Positions 36,364-48,971 of a stretch of DNA of 64,000 bases are shown piece by piece. Numbering within the stretch: the first letter of the stretch is position 1; each line of letters starts with the position of its first letter. This DNA comes from Cryptomeria japonica (Eukaryota; Streptophyta; Pinopsida; Cupressales; Cupressaceae). Location of the stretch: NCBI RefSeq assembly GCF_030272615.1, contig NC_081407.1, positions 269,795,870-269,859,869 of the forward strand, read 5' to 3'. Position numbers and translations under genes: made by a program. Under the pieces are notes generated by a model that saw only the letters and a list, made by a program, of their open reading frames with translations, searched no databases and was not told the DNA's origin.

Positions 36364-38076
36364 CTCTCCCCCTTAGGACCCCACATAACCCCTAGTGACA
36401 TCATATAAGGTCCCTTAGGACACCATATGACCCCTTAAGACCATAAGATGTCCTAAGGGGTCATGTGATGTTCTAACACATGTGCAGCCCCATTAGGACC
36501 CCACATGACCCCCAATGACACCATATGACCCCTTAGGACCATGTATGATATCCTAAGGGGTCATATGGTGGCGTAAGGGGCCATATGGTGTTGTAACACA
36601 TGTGTGGTCCAATTAGGACCTCGCGTGACCCCTAACGACATCGTGTGACCCCTTAGCACACCACATGACCCTTTAGGAGCATATGATGTCCTAAGGGGTC
36701 ATATGGTGTTATAACACATGTGTGGCACCATTAGGACTCCACATGACCCCTTACGACAACATATGACCCCTTAGCACACCACATGACCCCTTAGGACCAT
36801 ATGATGTCCTAAGGGGTCGTATGGTGTCCTAAGGGGTCATATGGTGTTCTAACGCATTTGTAGACTCATTAGGACCCCACAAGACCCCTAACAACACCAT
36901 ATGACCCCTTAGCACACCACATGACCCCTTAGGACCATATGATGTCCTAAGGGGTCGTATGGTGTCCTAAGGGGTCATATGGTGTTCTAACACATGTGTG
37001 GCCCCATTAGGACCCCGAAGACCCGTAACGACACCATACGACCCCTTAGCACACGACATGACCCCTTAGGACCATATGATATCTTAAGGGGTTATATGAT
37101 GTCTTAAGGGGTCATGTGATGTTCTAACACATGTGCGGCCCCATTAGAACCCCACATGACCCCCAATTACACCATATGACCCCTTAAGACCATGTATGAT
37201 GTCCTAAGGGGTAATATGGTATCCTAAGGGGTCATATGGTGTCGTAAGGGGTCATATGGTGTTGTAACACATGCGTGGCTCAATTAGGACACCACATGAC
37301 CCCTTAGGAGCATATGATGTCCTAAGGGGTCATATGATGTCCTAGTGGGTCATATGGTGTTGTAACACATGTGTGGCACCATTAGGACTCCACATGACCC
37401 ATAACAAGACCATATGACCCCTTAGCACACCACATGACCCCTTAGGACCATTTGATGTCCTAAGGGGTCATATGGTGTCCTAAGGGATCATATGGTGTTC
37501 TAACACATGTGTAGACCCATTAGGACCCCACAAGACCCCTAACAACACTATATGACCTCTTAGTATACTACGTGAGCCCTTAGGACCATATGATGTCCTA
37601 AGGGGTCGTATGGTGTCCTAAGGGGTCATATGGTGTTCTAACACATGTGTGGCCCCATTAGGACCCCGAAGACTTGTAATGACACCATACAACCCCTTAG
37701 CACATGACATGACCCCTTAGGACCATATGATATCTTAAGGGGTTGTATGATGTCCTAAGGGGTCATATGGTGTTCTAACACATGTGCAGAACCATTTAGA
37801 CCCCTTAGGACCATGTATGATATCTTAAGGGGTCATATGGTGTTGTAACACATGTGTGGCCCAATTAGGACCCCATGTGACCCCTAACGACATCATGTGA
37901 CCCCCTTAGGACCCCACATGACCCCTAACAACATGATAAGATCCCTTAGCATGCCATACAACCCCAAGTAGGACCATACGATATCCTAAGGTGTTGTATG
38001 GTGTCCTAAGCGGTCATATGGTGTCTTAAGGGGTCTAATAGTGTCCTAAGGGGTCATATGGTGTCTTGAGGGGCAA
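36364..38076. repeat. 1.7 kb minisatellite array built from inverted words
   Basis: About a dozen units of roughly 100-140 bp, each marked by AACACATGTGTGG and then ATTAGGACCCCACATGACCC. Within every unit the word CCATATGACCCCTTAGG is followed by its reverse complement CCTAAGGGGTCATATGG, often twice. The array can thus fold into many hairpins on either strand. Units differ by small changes and by the number of inverted words. Confidence 0.85.
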
Positions 38077-38188
38077 GATGAACCGTTATTACAATATAAA
38101 AATTAGTACCGATACTACTTAAAAAATAAGTTCAGATCATCCCTTGAGAGTGAGCATCAAGTTCAAGGATGAAAATAATAAACTAGTA

Positions 38189-39765
38189 TGCCCCCCCTCT
38201 AATGCAAAGCCTTGTGAGGGTTTTAGTTGACAAAAGAACTTTTTGGGACACAGCTCCAAACCTGATAGGTCCAACTTGGGGATAGTCACCCAATTATCTC
38301 AGACCCTACACAAGACCCTAAGTATCAACACAAGCATTCTAGGTATGATGGGTGATTCATCATACAATACCAAGCATTAACCCTTCAAGGCTTCAACACT
38401 TACTCACAAGGTAACTTGCAAATGACATGGTGGACATTGGGAAGTGATCAAGAAACCATAGAACATGTATATGAAAATATTTATGGACCCCAAAAGGATA
38501 CTATATTGATCACAAAATTCAATCTAGAGTTTGACACAATGAAAACCACACTTTGGCTGAGTAGCCCTTCAACATTGGGCAGCACCAATATACACAACCA
38601 CAAGGAATATGGACACCCCTTTCACACATGAGATTAAATGACTCAAAAAGGTCTAAGAAATACCACAAATCCAACCTTGGATGCTTTGGATTGTCCTTGA
38701 GGATCAATGCTGACCTACTAGCCCTAGAGCCCCAATTAGGTCACTTTTACAAAGGAACTACCCTACAATTTGGTCAAACAAACAAGAAACCACTTGGAAC
38801 ACTTTCTATCAACCTCCAGTCCACCAAATACACCACTATTTGGGGTCCAACCTTCTTCAATTATTCTCAATCCTAAAAATCAGTCAAATTGTTAACCTGC
38901 CACATGGAGATGCCGGGTTAAAAACTCTTGGTTCTTCTTCCATCCTTCACGACCATCTCTAAAACCTCAAAAATACTATGATAAACTTGTAGAATTTACA
39001 TTCCCAAAAATATTTTGGTTTTTGGCTTAGGGAATGTCAAGTTATGGATCCTTTTATTCAAAACCCTAGGTTTGGAGGGTTTTCTAACCCAGCATGAGAA
39101 AATTGTGAAGATCTCTCTCCCTACTGCACTAAAACACCTCAAACCAATTGGAGATGGAATCCAACTCATTTTTCTAACATTCCAAGTATATCTTAGGATA
39201 GCATCAATTTGTACAAAAGAGAATTAAATGATTGTTACGTGTTTTTGTAGCAAGATTCAAGGAAAACAGAGATGCTTGTATTGCAATTTCTTCAAAAATG
39301 TTTTAACAACCTTTGTCTTAGTTTGGAAGAGGCTTATATAGGCCCATATACAACTTCCAACTGGCTATAATCACCCTTTGAACCAAATAGCCAATGGTTT
39401 ACAAATTTGGCAAAAGTTGTCAACAAAGAATGCAAAAGTTGTCATGCACTTTTTTTGCAACATGGACAACATTGTACTCTAACCTATCAAACTCACCTAG
39501 ACACATGTAAATCATGAAAAATATGCCACATATGACTTAAATATGACAAATACATTGATCTCACCCATTTTGCACACATGGGTGACCATTGATCATTAGT
39601 TGACCAAATAGGTCGTGATAGGTTACAAAGCACAAAATGGCATGAATGCCTTACATCATTGTCAAAACATCATGAAACGGTCTAGTGGACCTTATTACAT
39701 CACAAAAACATGAAACAACACAAAAAAAGACTATGATCCTCTTGAGCCTCTAGGAGCTCCTGCAC

Positions 39766-39770
<5 letters not shown>
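38189..39770 (-). other. Possible LTR-like sequence inside the TIR element
   Basis: The minus strand has GGGCCTATATAAGCCTC near 39340, a TATA-box-like promoter. At the left edge it ends with the G-rich AGAGGGGGGGCA, like LTR 3' ends. No matching right edge or TSD was found. Open frames here match nothing known to me. Confidence 0.3.

Positions 39771-39822
<52 letters not shown>
39770..39822. repeat. (TC)n microsatellite
   Basis: An uninterrupted TC tract of about 53 bp, followed by T/A-rich sequence up to 39960 and then a G/C-rich block (39965-40100) with two copies of a CAGCCC.GCAAGG phrase. Confidence 0.85.
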
Positions 39823-39827
<5 letters not shown>

Positions 39828-40331
39828 TATATTATTTAATTTATAGTTTAATTATTTTATATTATTTATTTATTTTATATTGTTTTTTATTTTATATTAT
39901 TTTTATTTATATATTTATTTATTTTTATTTAATTTATATTATTTAATTTAATTTTTATTTTTAAAAAGGGGGGCAGGGATCCCGCAGCCCCGCAAGGTTG
40001 AGGGCCCCCCTCCCCAAATCCCCTGTGGAAGTTTTGTAACCACTGCACTCTCAAAAGGAATTTGAGGAGGGGGGCCCACAGCCCTGCAAGGCTGCGGTTT
40101 TTTAACATAAAAAATGCATGCGGGTTTTTCAACATAAAAGCATGTACAAGTTATGGGAATTATGAACGTTGCCCTGTTGGAGTATTTTTAGGGACTAATT
40201 ACCTGTACGCTTTTTCTTGCACATATTTTTATTTGGTCAATGGACTCAACGAATGGAAAAGGAGTTTTTGAAGTCTCGAAGACCCCACTGCAACTGATAC
40301 TGCAATTTTGTGATAGTTTTATATGTCAAAG

Positions 40332-40680
40332 TTGTTACAAGATAGGCTTGTCATTGCACCAAAAGATCGACTAGTCAATGCCTGATACAACCACTAGACT
40401 TATAGAATCTACATGAGGTTGTTAAACCTTGTCATGAATCCCTACGAGGCCGTTGGCCCACTGCCAACAATCTCCCTCCCAATGTCACTCACTACAGCCT
40501 GCATGATTCAAACCTGTGACCAAGCTTTGATAACACTCGTTACAAGCTAGGGTGGTTGTTGCGCCCAAAGATTGACCTATCAATTCCTAATACAATCACT
40601 AGACTTACAGAATCCATAGGAGGCTATTAAAGCATGTCACGAATCCCCGCAACGGACGTTGACCCACTGCCAACAAAAGT
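40332..40680. repeat. Diverged ~206-bp direct duplication
   Basis: Two copies, near 40332-40475 and 40537-40680. Each holds CACTAGACTTA.AGAATC, then TCATGAATCCC/TCACGAATCCC, and ends CCCACTGCCAACAA. Confidence 0.65.
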
Positions 40681-40756
40681 AAGGGAAATTTTGTTTTGCA
40701 TGATTTTAAATGATTGAATTATTGTTCTAATTAGTGCAAAATGATTTTATTTAGGA

Positions 40757-43718
40757 AAATCATTATTAACGACGGGAAAGAACAAGCGAGGAACAATCGA
40801 ACAACAAGAGGCTGAAAAGGAAAGACAAAGGCAACATATGAAGAAATTGTGTGAACTAAGAACAATGGGATAAGAAGGTATGACATCCACAACATCTCAA
40901 TTAGATGTACCAAATGAACCTAATGCAATTGAAGAAGAAATCACAATCAATAATTAAACAAATGATAAAGATGCACCAACAACATTTGATTTACCAAATG
41001 AACCTAATGCAATTGAAGAAGAGACCATGATGAATAATCAATCAAATGATGAACATACACTAGCTCAATTTGATGCAATGAATGTACCTAATGCATGCAA
41101 TGCACCAACGTTAACACCTCCTAGAATTATTCGTAGGACACCTAAGTATCTAATTGACATTGATGAGAATATTTTGAAGCCAATGCTCGATAAAATAAAC
41201 TAATGAACTTGTAGAAGAATTGTTAAAAGAATATGGAAACACCATTTTGAAAACTTAAATCAAATTGGAAGATGCCAATTAATTGTTGAAATGATTAAAA
41301 ATTTGAATTTTAGAGAGACAATGAAAATTCTAGGCCTAAGATCATCGAAAAGTAATAGTGAAAGAACTATTGTGAGAAATCTATTTGATGCATATCAAGC
41401 TATTGGTTCAAAATCGCGTACTAAAGATTCTAATATTACTCGACTTGTTATCACATCAACCATAATGAGCAAGAAAAAAAAATTGTTTGATAAGAAAAAC
41501 AAGTAAGTCATTAAACATAAGTATAACAACATTACGTAAAGAATTAGAGAGGCGAGAGAAAATAGAGGATCCTAACAATAATTCTCTTTGGGCATTCTCT
41601 GGTAGATTTCCACGCAAAGACAAGGTGGTTGTTGATGCACTAAGAACATTAATTGAAATTTTTGGCATGACAACACAAGGGTTTTTCCCAACCAAAGATA
41701 TGTTATTAGAAGGCGGATTGGATCTAGAAATCGTGAGCCACATGCCAAACACTATTTGGATATGACTCAAACAAAATTTTATGAAATATTCCTTCAAAAG
41801 TTTCCTCAAATAAGAATTAGTCAAAGATTTTTTGAAATGGAAAAACCTTTTTATGTTAAGATTAATCATGTATGCACCACATGTTGTTGTAGGATGCATA
41901 TTGAATTTTCTATGCACTATAATATTTATCGTCATATATGTTGTACTTTGCACTCTAACGATGTTTTACAAGAATGCAATATACAAGCACCTCCTAAGTC
42001 GCCAAGATAATTTATTTCAAGTGTGCAATGTAAAAGACATGATGGTTGCATTTATTATAAGATGATGTGTCTGAAAGGTTCTTGTGCTACATGTGGTGGT
42101 TTGCAACATTTGCCAAGATGTATACATTTGGAGAGCACACATGAAATTGGTAAGAAATTAGTTTCTTTTGGAAAATACAAGACAATCACATATGGGGTTA
42201 AAGATGGAAAAAAATTGAAGTGATGTGAGTTAGTGAAAAATGATATATGGGTAGCTAATTCATGAAAATGTTTCAAGAGAAACTAGTTTATGAGTACATA
42301 ATGCATACACATAGAGCTCAGTGGTTAGATGACCAATTCAAGTTATGCATGGACACAATTCCTCTTGGTACCATTATCTCTATCATTTATTTTGCTGAAA
42401 ATTATACACTACAACCTCAAAATAAAGTACAATCTATGTATTACCATTCTACACAAGTTTCTATTTTTGTACACATAGTATTCACACATGCAGATGATAG
42501 CACATAGGAGGATAGAAAGGTTGTAAGAGAGTATCACTTGTACATAAGTGATTAGCATACTCATTTGTCAGATTTTGTGCAAGGATGATTTAAAGTTTTC
42601 TATGATAATTTAAGGGAAAGAACCATACGATACAACCAACACATAATATGGTCATATAATTGCACCTCACAATTCAAGAATTCAAGGATGTTCTATTGCT
42701 TGACTAGGATGCATGTGGCAAGCGATGTACATCATTTTTGGAATTTCACTGAGGCTGGACATGGATAGGGGGAGCACGATGGTGCATGAGCATGCGTAAA
42801 AAGATTCGTAGCTAGAGAAGAATTGAAGTATGAATGTGGTGCTGAGTTGATAGATGTAGCAACAATTGTGCGATGGTGTAACTCTACAATGGGACCAGGT
42901 AATGCAGGTATGCCAATGGTTCATATATATTTTTGGTTGATCAGTGAATCTGACATTGAAAATTATCAGGATTGTTGTACAGTAGCAACATCAAGTGAAA
43001 TGCACTCATTTAGAAGTTCAAATGCAAGTTCATTGGTAATTTATACTAAACAGATTGTATGTTTTTGCTCTTCATGTATGTATTTTTTGTGGGAAGAATG
43101 TGAATCACAAGAGTGGGTTGACAAATGGTCTTTTAGACCGTTGGTTCAAATTGATACATATCAAGTTCCCAAATCATTGCAATTGAACCAGATGGAAGCA
43201 TCAAAGGATTTCGACCATGTATCCGACCTAGTGGAACCAAGTGATTTTTTTAGTTAATTTTTGTGCAGGATTTTTTTTGGCTCATTTTGTTACATCACAC
43301 ATTATTTTTGGTATTAATTATCATTCTATGAAATGCAAATCATGTGTACATAGTTGTTGCAAAAGAGAACAATGAAGAAGGAACATATTACTTTTTGTAT
43401 CATTGTATTGAGCCTAAAAGAAAATTGACAACCACAATCACTGATGGATAGGGTATTGAATACCCAATAGGGTTTGTTGTTGTGACAGGTATATGGCTTA
43501 GGAGACACCCTATCAAGAATTTGGATGTTTGGTTGTTCGAGGACTTTGAAACACAGACATATTCTTCATTTCTCCAACCTTGTTTGCAACAAATATTCAA
43601 TTGATTAAGTATTGTGGTAGACCTCGTAACAAAAATTTATGGAAAGTTCATGAATCCGACCATGAGGCAATACTTGACACAATACGGGTTAGAGCTGATC
43701 CAGAAGGCTCACTTTATT
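40757..43718 (+). pseudogene. DDE-type transposase-like gene, multi-exon and decayed
   Basis: The probable mobility gene of the TIR element. The N-terminal piece (40757-41203) is Lys/Glu-rich with the repeated phrase VPNEPNAIEEE/LPNEPNAIEEE. Next comes IRRTPKYLIDIDENILK, then a helical region (41291-41765). The core starts near 41756 with MTQTKFYEIFLQKFPQIRIS and a Cys/His region (CTTCCCRMHIEF, CATCGGLQHLPRC). At 42300-42520 lies HRAQWLDDQFKLCMDTIPLG followed by IIYFAENYTLQPQNK, and near 42640 HIIWSYNCTSQFKNSR, then HFWNFTEAGHG.GEHDGA near 42735. In related proteins as I recall them, the Y of IIYFAEN and of WSYNC are both D, so two catalytic residues appear lost. The C-terminus may be spliced (exons near 43345-43560 and 43600-43718, ending RADPEGSLY). 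Frameshifts and stops are scattered. Confidence 0.7.
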
Positions 43719-43829
43719 GATTTTTGGTCATCTACAAGTGTTCAATTGTTAGAGAATTACAATAATTCTACGGTTTAGGGTAGAATGATTTTGAGAATTT
43801 TGTATATATCATCGATGAATTATTTTATA

Positions 43830-44150
43830 TTCATTTTTTGTATATATAGATGCCCATGAGCTAATTTGTTCATATTTAGAGGTAAAATTTTGTATATTTA
43901 AATGGTCATGAGTTGATTTGTACATATTTAAATGCCAAATTTTGTATATTTAGACGACAATAAGTTGGATTTTGCATATTTAAATGCCAAATTATATATA
44001 AATGCCTATGAGCTGATTTATAAATAATTTTTTTGTATATTTAAATAGCCAAGAGTTTATTTGTCCATTTTTAGAGGCAATTTTTTGAAGATATGTCAAT
44101 TTCTGTATATGTAAATTTTTGTAAATGCAAATTTTTGTATATGTAAATTT
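43830..44150. repeat. Degenerate ~50-bp tandem repeats
   Basis: Repeated phrases such as CATGAGCT(A/G)ATTTGT, CATATTTAAATGCCAAATT and TTTTGTATATTTA recur six or seven times with many differences. Confidence 0.65.
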
Positions 44151-44269
44151 GTGCATTAATGGAATTTTGTGATGCATTTTATATTTTTTATTATACTTGA
44201 AATTTTAGATGACTATTTATGAGTACATGACCTAATTTATGGCTATTTATGAGTACATGTGTATGCCTA

Positions 44270-44772
44270 CCGTATGGCTTTGGATGTTTCAGCGAGCTGA
44301 GAGACACAACAGGAGCATGCCTACTGTAAACTCATGTTGTTTCAGCGAGCTCATGTTGTTGGTTCATGCCCACAACAAATGGAATCAAATTTAGCCTATC
44401 TTGCAACCTTGCATTGCATGCATCTAACAATTTTCACACCAGCTAAAAAAATGCTACCATGTGAAAATGGCTTCGAGTCTTCAAAAATTGAGATAGGTTG
44501 TTGTAGATAGGCCTCACATGACCCTATAGGTTCAAATAGATCAATCATATGTGTCTTAGATTGCGAGAAACAATCTATCAAATTTTGACAATTTTTTGGA
44601 CTTAGGGTACTTGAGAGATCGCATTGGTAGGGTATGGCTTTGGATGTTCCAGCGAGCTGGGAGGCACAACACGAGCATGCCTACTATAAGCTTGCCCACT
44701 TGGATGCGCTCATGCTACTAATTCATGCCCATGATGAACAGAATCAAATTTAACCTATCTTGCAACCTTGAC
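44270..44772. repeat. Direct duplication ~360 bp apart
   Basis: Copy 1 (about 44270-44410) and copy 2 (about 44628-44772) share GTATGGCTTTGGATGTT, CAGCGAGCTG.GAG and TAGCCTATCTTGCAACC/TAACCTATCTTGCAACC. Confidence 0.7.
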
Positions 44773-45079
44773 AACAATTGAGCAACTTTGACAACAACTG
44801 AGCAAATTTTACATCTTTTATCCAAATGTCCCCATACTTTCACAAATGACTCCAAATGATCATTAATGGTCCCAAATGACCTTATTTATATGAAACAACA
44901 CAAAACAAGACAAAACCCCAAATTTGACCATTGTGAGCATCATAAAGCTTATCAAATCACCTCGTTTCATTGTAACCCATGATTTTAGAAAATAGATTTT
45001 TGTTGTTTACATTCATATTGTTGATTACATAGGCAAATATCCATTTAACTTTATAAAAGGCTAGTCACCAAATACATCG

Positions 45080-45500
45080 AATAGTTGTCTAAGTTTAATA
45101 TCAAATATTAGCCAAGTCTATGGAGTAGCTGAGATCAAAATTTATTAGACAAGGATCCAGCTATTGTTAGGAATTTAGTAAAAGTGGAAGCTATTTTGAA
45201 GTGATCAAAGACTTTCATTGTGATTGAGACATGGAGTTTTCTAGGGGTAGTTCAACATTTGAAAAATATTATCAAATCACATTCCATAGTTGCAATGCTT
45301 CATATTTCGTGATGGCAATTGTTAAGTCTTTTATATGGGGTAGAATTCAACAAAAGGCATTTGTTTAACTGAAGTAATTGATTAGCAAGCCATTGGTTTT
45401 GGCAATACCTAGCTTGCAACTACTATTTTAGGTAGAGATAAATTTTAATGATTGTGCATTGGAGGCTCTTTTATTACAATTTTGTAAGCTTGTTTGTTGT
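45080..45500 (+). pseudogene. Fossil gypsy RT fragment
   Basis: Too broken for a long open frame, but plus-strand translation gives WSFLGVVQHLKNIIKSHSIV near 45230 (compare R-SFLGLA-YYR-FI--FS-IA of gypsy RT), then an AFV-LK-LISKPLVLAIPS segment near 45355-45415 (compare AF--LK--L--APVLALPD). The order and spacing fit the end of a gypsy RT. It probably inserted into the TIR element. Confidence 0.55.
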
Positions 45501-45577
45501 CATTTAGACTTATTTTGTTGAGCATTTTGGATATACTACTCACATAATGAATTGTATGTCTTTATTTGAGCATAAAT

Positions 45578-45581
<4 letters not shown>

Positions 45582-45642
<61 letters not shown>
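45582..45642. repeat. (TA)n microsatellite
   Basis: About 60 bp of pure TA. The following phrase ATCAAAATGCACAATAAT recurs near 45765. Confidence 0.85.
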
Positions 45643-45644
<2 letters not shown>

Positions 45645-46123
45645 AAATGCACAATAATGAACACAATGAACAAATTGTATATGTGTTGAATATCAAATCA
45701 ATGTCAACAAAATGAATAATAATGACCACAATGCACTTTTATTGGATTGAATATCATTTATATATATCAAAATGCACAATAATAGTGTATGTATACAAAA
45801 AATAGCATATATGCCAAGTCAATAAAAGTTTTACAAAAATATGGCATATGCCATGTCCAGATCAATATACAATAAAAAAGTAGACTATATCTAGATGTAT
45901 TGGTCCTTTGATGAGCACAAATAATACTAAATGATCCTATAGTTGTGGTGGATCATCAAAATGGAGCCTCTTCGATGCAGTATGCGGCTCTGTAGATGGT
46001 TGTACAACTACAATTCAAAAGCCAAGTTAGAATCCTTTTATACAAAATAGTTCACAATTATCAACATAACTATGCATTCAACTATAATTTCTTTTCAATT
46101 GAGTTGTAGATTACCTCATCTAC

Positions 46124-48660
46124 TCATCTGGGATCTACCGTATTTTCTTTCCTTGCCTTGTTAGACTTGGAAGTCTTCTTAATATGGAACTTGACAGGAT
46201 CCACGCTATGCCCAAACCGAGAAGGGGCCTATTGTAGGTTAAATACAATTAATACAAGGTAATAACATATATAGATCAAAAATACTAAAAATATACAAAA
46301 TATAGATAAAAAACATTAAAAATATACAATATATAGATCCAAAGTTTATTGGAGTCTGAGATGCTTCTTGAGTAGACTTAGGAGGGCTCATCGTTGATGA
46401 AGCAACTATTTCTATTTCCTATATGAAAATTGATAAGATTAAATACAATTAATACAATGAAAAGTATTGTAGGTTTAATACAATTAATACAAGATAATAA
46501 CATATATAGATAAAAAACACTAAAAATGTACAATATATAGAACAAAATTTTATTAGAGCCTGGGATGCTTCTCCAGTAAACTTTTAGGAGGGCTCGTCAT
46601 TGATGAAGCAACTATGGCTATTTCCTGTATGAAAAATGATAAGATTAGAATTTATCTAAAGTTCACATGTACATGTGCATATAATCATCAAATCATGAAA
46701 ATAAAGTAGAGATACATACTGCTTTCGTCTCTTGATCCTCTGACATATCAGGTGCATTCATTAGTTCTACAAATCCCAATTGCTGTTGTATATAAAAGAG
46801 ACAAAAAAGACCAATCAATATACAAGTTCCAATTAAGACAATTTCAAACTTTTCAAACAATTGTGTCAACTAAAAATGTGTTCAATTACCTTTTGACGTT
46901 TAGGTGTCCTTGAGGATTTCTTTCGCCAAGGAGGTGTCCTAGACATGTGTGGGGTACCTTAAAAGAAACAAAGTTAACACAAGAGATATCAATAGATAAT
47001 ATTAAATATAATTTAACAAATCTAAATTTAAATGACTGGCATATTCAATCAAAATAATACATAAAAATAGGTGTGCAAAATATGATACCGCATAGCTCTT
47101 TCTAGGCCAAAATTGATGCCCGAGAGCGCGACATTATCAATCTGGGACATTTGATCCCCTGACAACACCTATAAAACACAAAATAAATATACATTAAAGA
47201 GAGTTAGTATATCTTATAATTTTTTTTTTGAATTCAAGATACTATTCTATTTTAACATGTTACAAAATTTATACCTTAAGTGTCGAAGTTGCAACTGCAA
47301 CAAGTGTGGGAGGAATATCAGATGGTGTATTAACATCCGATGTTGCATCTTGAAATGCATATCATTTGTATCAATTTAAATCGATCTATAAATAGAAATT
47401 CATTTACATTTACAAGTTTTAAAATATTGATAAATAAAATGTTATCAATTCAAATCAACACACCTATGTCTGCATGTGAACACCATACACCATACACCAT
47501 ATCCGTCAGTTCATCAGTCAATGCCACATCCTTTGCAGTGGTAGTTTGGTATCTACTCCCAAAAATTGTACACATATGAGATGTGGAACCATCTGTACTA
47601 TCCTCGACATCCATCCTAGAACATATACATGAACAACTAGGACACACATGTTGAATGGGCTCACCAAGGCTAGATGGCTCAACTACTAGATCATAGTCTA
47701 GGCCAAGAGGGTGTGATAACTATGTTCCATGCTGAATGATGACATCGGTCAATGCAGTGGATGCCTGAAGAGTCTGTAGCTCCATTGAATCTTTCAGGGC
47801 TACTGGGATCATGACATGGACCATAGGTTTTGGTGCTAGGGGGGTGCGACTTTGGGGGTTTAGTACCCTCTGAGATCTAGGTCTATCTTGGGCAGAGCCT
47901 CCACCTCTACCCTAGAAGTCTCTCATATCAAAATAGTTTGACTGCTCAGTGAGGATAAACTCACAATATAGTTTCCTCAAAAAATATAATGGAATCTCAA
48001 AATTATTACAAGGTGGTTGGTCAAAGACCATCCACCACCTATCCCAAAAAGCATTTTTCATTTGCAATTGGCTACACTAGTGTATAGATAACCTCTTTGA
48101 ATTAAGATGTAAGGTCACACCCATTTTGGGATAAATAATAAGAGCACATATTTGTGCTTTACTTATGTTTTTTTTTCACTTCATTATATAACAACTTGCT
48201 AGCAGAAAAAGCATGACATCGATCCTTATAGCTTCCCCATTTAGTAATTTGATTGGAAACTTCATTGGCATTACTAGCCAATGATTCTAGGGTTGTGGCA
48301 AGGGATGCATGATGCTCATGCTCAGATGCCTTCAGTCTATTCACCAGTCTAGTTATTTTGGTAGTGTTTTGTGTTAATTGGTTTATTAAATCCTCATGTG
48401 TAGCTTGTGAATGGTCTACTGGAGGAGCTAGATGGTTTGTATCTTCAGGGTTTGGTTGTGGGTTCTCTTGTGGGTTCTTTTGTGGTTTTTGCCCTAAGTT
48501 TTCAAAAGGTATGCCTTGCTGGGGGGCATTATTTTCCAAATCTGATATGCATTCATTATAAAAAATAATAAAAAATTGATCAATTTACATTCTAATTGCA
48601 AATATAATTTATCAAATGTATAGAATAGATGAAAAAGATTGATCTCATACCTCTTTCCAT
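46124..48660 (-). pseudogene. Second gene of the TIR element: intron-rich accessory protein
   Basis: Splice signals give a coherent gene on the minus strand. Exon 1 is 48660-48651 (ATGGAAAGAG, then GTATGAG). Exon 2 is 48541-47464 after CATATCAG. Further exons: 47348-47275, 47168-47089, 46957-46890, 46782-46720, about 46624-46555, about 46418-46340, and 46228-46124 ending in TGA. The N-terminus is Gln/Pro/Asn-rich, then helical (EDLINQLTQNTTKITRLVNR). The middle of exon 2 has YPKMGVTLHLNSKRLSIH and DRWWMVFDQPPCNNFEIPLY. A CPSCSCIC cluster lies near 47630. The C-terminus is basic (FHIKKTSKSNKARKENTVDP). An extra base in the A-run near 48170 shifts exon 2, and a few stops occur. Family unknown; two-gene transposons often encode such DNA-binding helpers. 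Confidence 0.65.
46340..46624 (-). repeat. Duplicated exon and intron in the accessory gene
   Basis: Two ~206-bp copies. Both exon parts start GAAATAG after a CATA.AG acceptor and encode EI.IVASS.MSPPKS. The intron parts share CTATATATTGTA and a TGTATTAATTGTATT phrase. Confidence 0.7.
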
Positions 48661-48789
48661 TGTGTGTGTGTTTGATTTTTAAAAACCTTGTGTGCATATC
48701 ATTTAGCTTGAAACCCTTAAAGTGTTTTTTCTTGTGGCCGTGAGTGAAAATGACCCAGTGGTTGTAGTAAAAAAAAAATTATTGACAGA

Positions 48790-48925
48790 AAATGCATACG
48801 AGGTTTTGAAAACTAAACCTTGTATGCGTTTAGTTTAAGAAAAACCATGTATGCAGTTTTGCTTTAGTTAGGCTTGGAAAAATGAGCCAAAATGCGTACG
48901 AGGTTTTTTAAATTTCAAATAACTC
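48790..48925. repeat. Right subterminal repeat cluster
   Basis: Copies of TGCATACGAGGTTTTG, TTGTATGCGTTTAG, ATGTATGCAGTTTTG and TGCGTACGAGGTTTTT. They relate to the left cluster at 36085-36165. GTTAGGCTTGG here is the inverse of CCAAGCCTAA on the left. Confidence 0.55.
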
Positions 48926-48971
48926 ATTCGTATTTTGTGTTTTTCCAAGTTTTTTTGGGGGTGTGTCCACG

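Noticed and set aside
36364-38076. Possible CRISPR-like array
   Set aside because: Units lack constant repeats with unique spacers; the whole unit is repeated and inverted inside, and the genome is eukaryotic.
38416-38876. Plus-strand open frames of about 70-80 residues
   Set aside because: No recognisable motif, splice structure or repeat-family support; they lie in LTR-like sequence.
48537-48539. Start of the accessory protein at 48539
   Set aside because: That codon is TTG. A splice acceptor just upstream (48542-48544) and a short first exon with ATG at 48660 explain the frame better.
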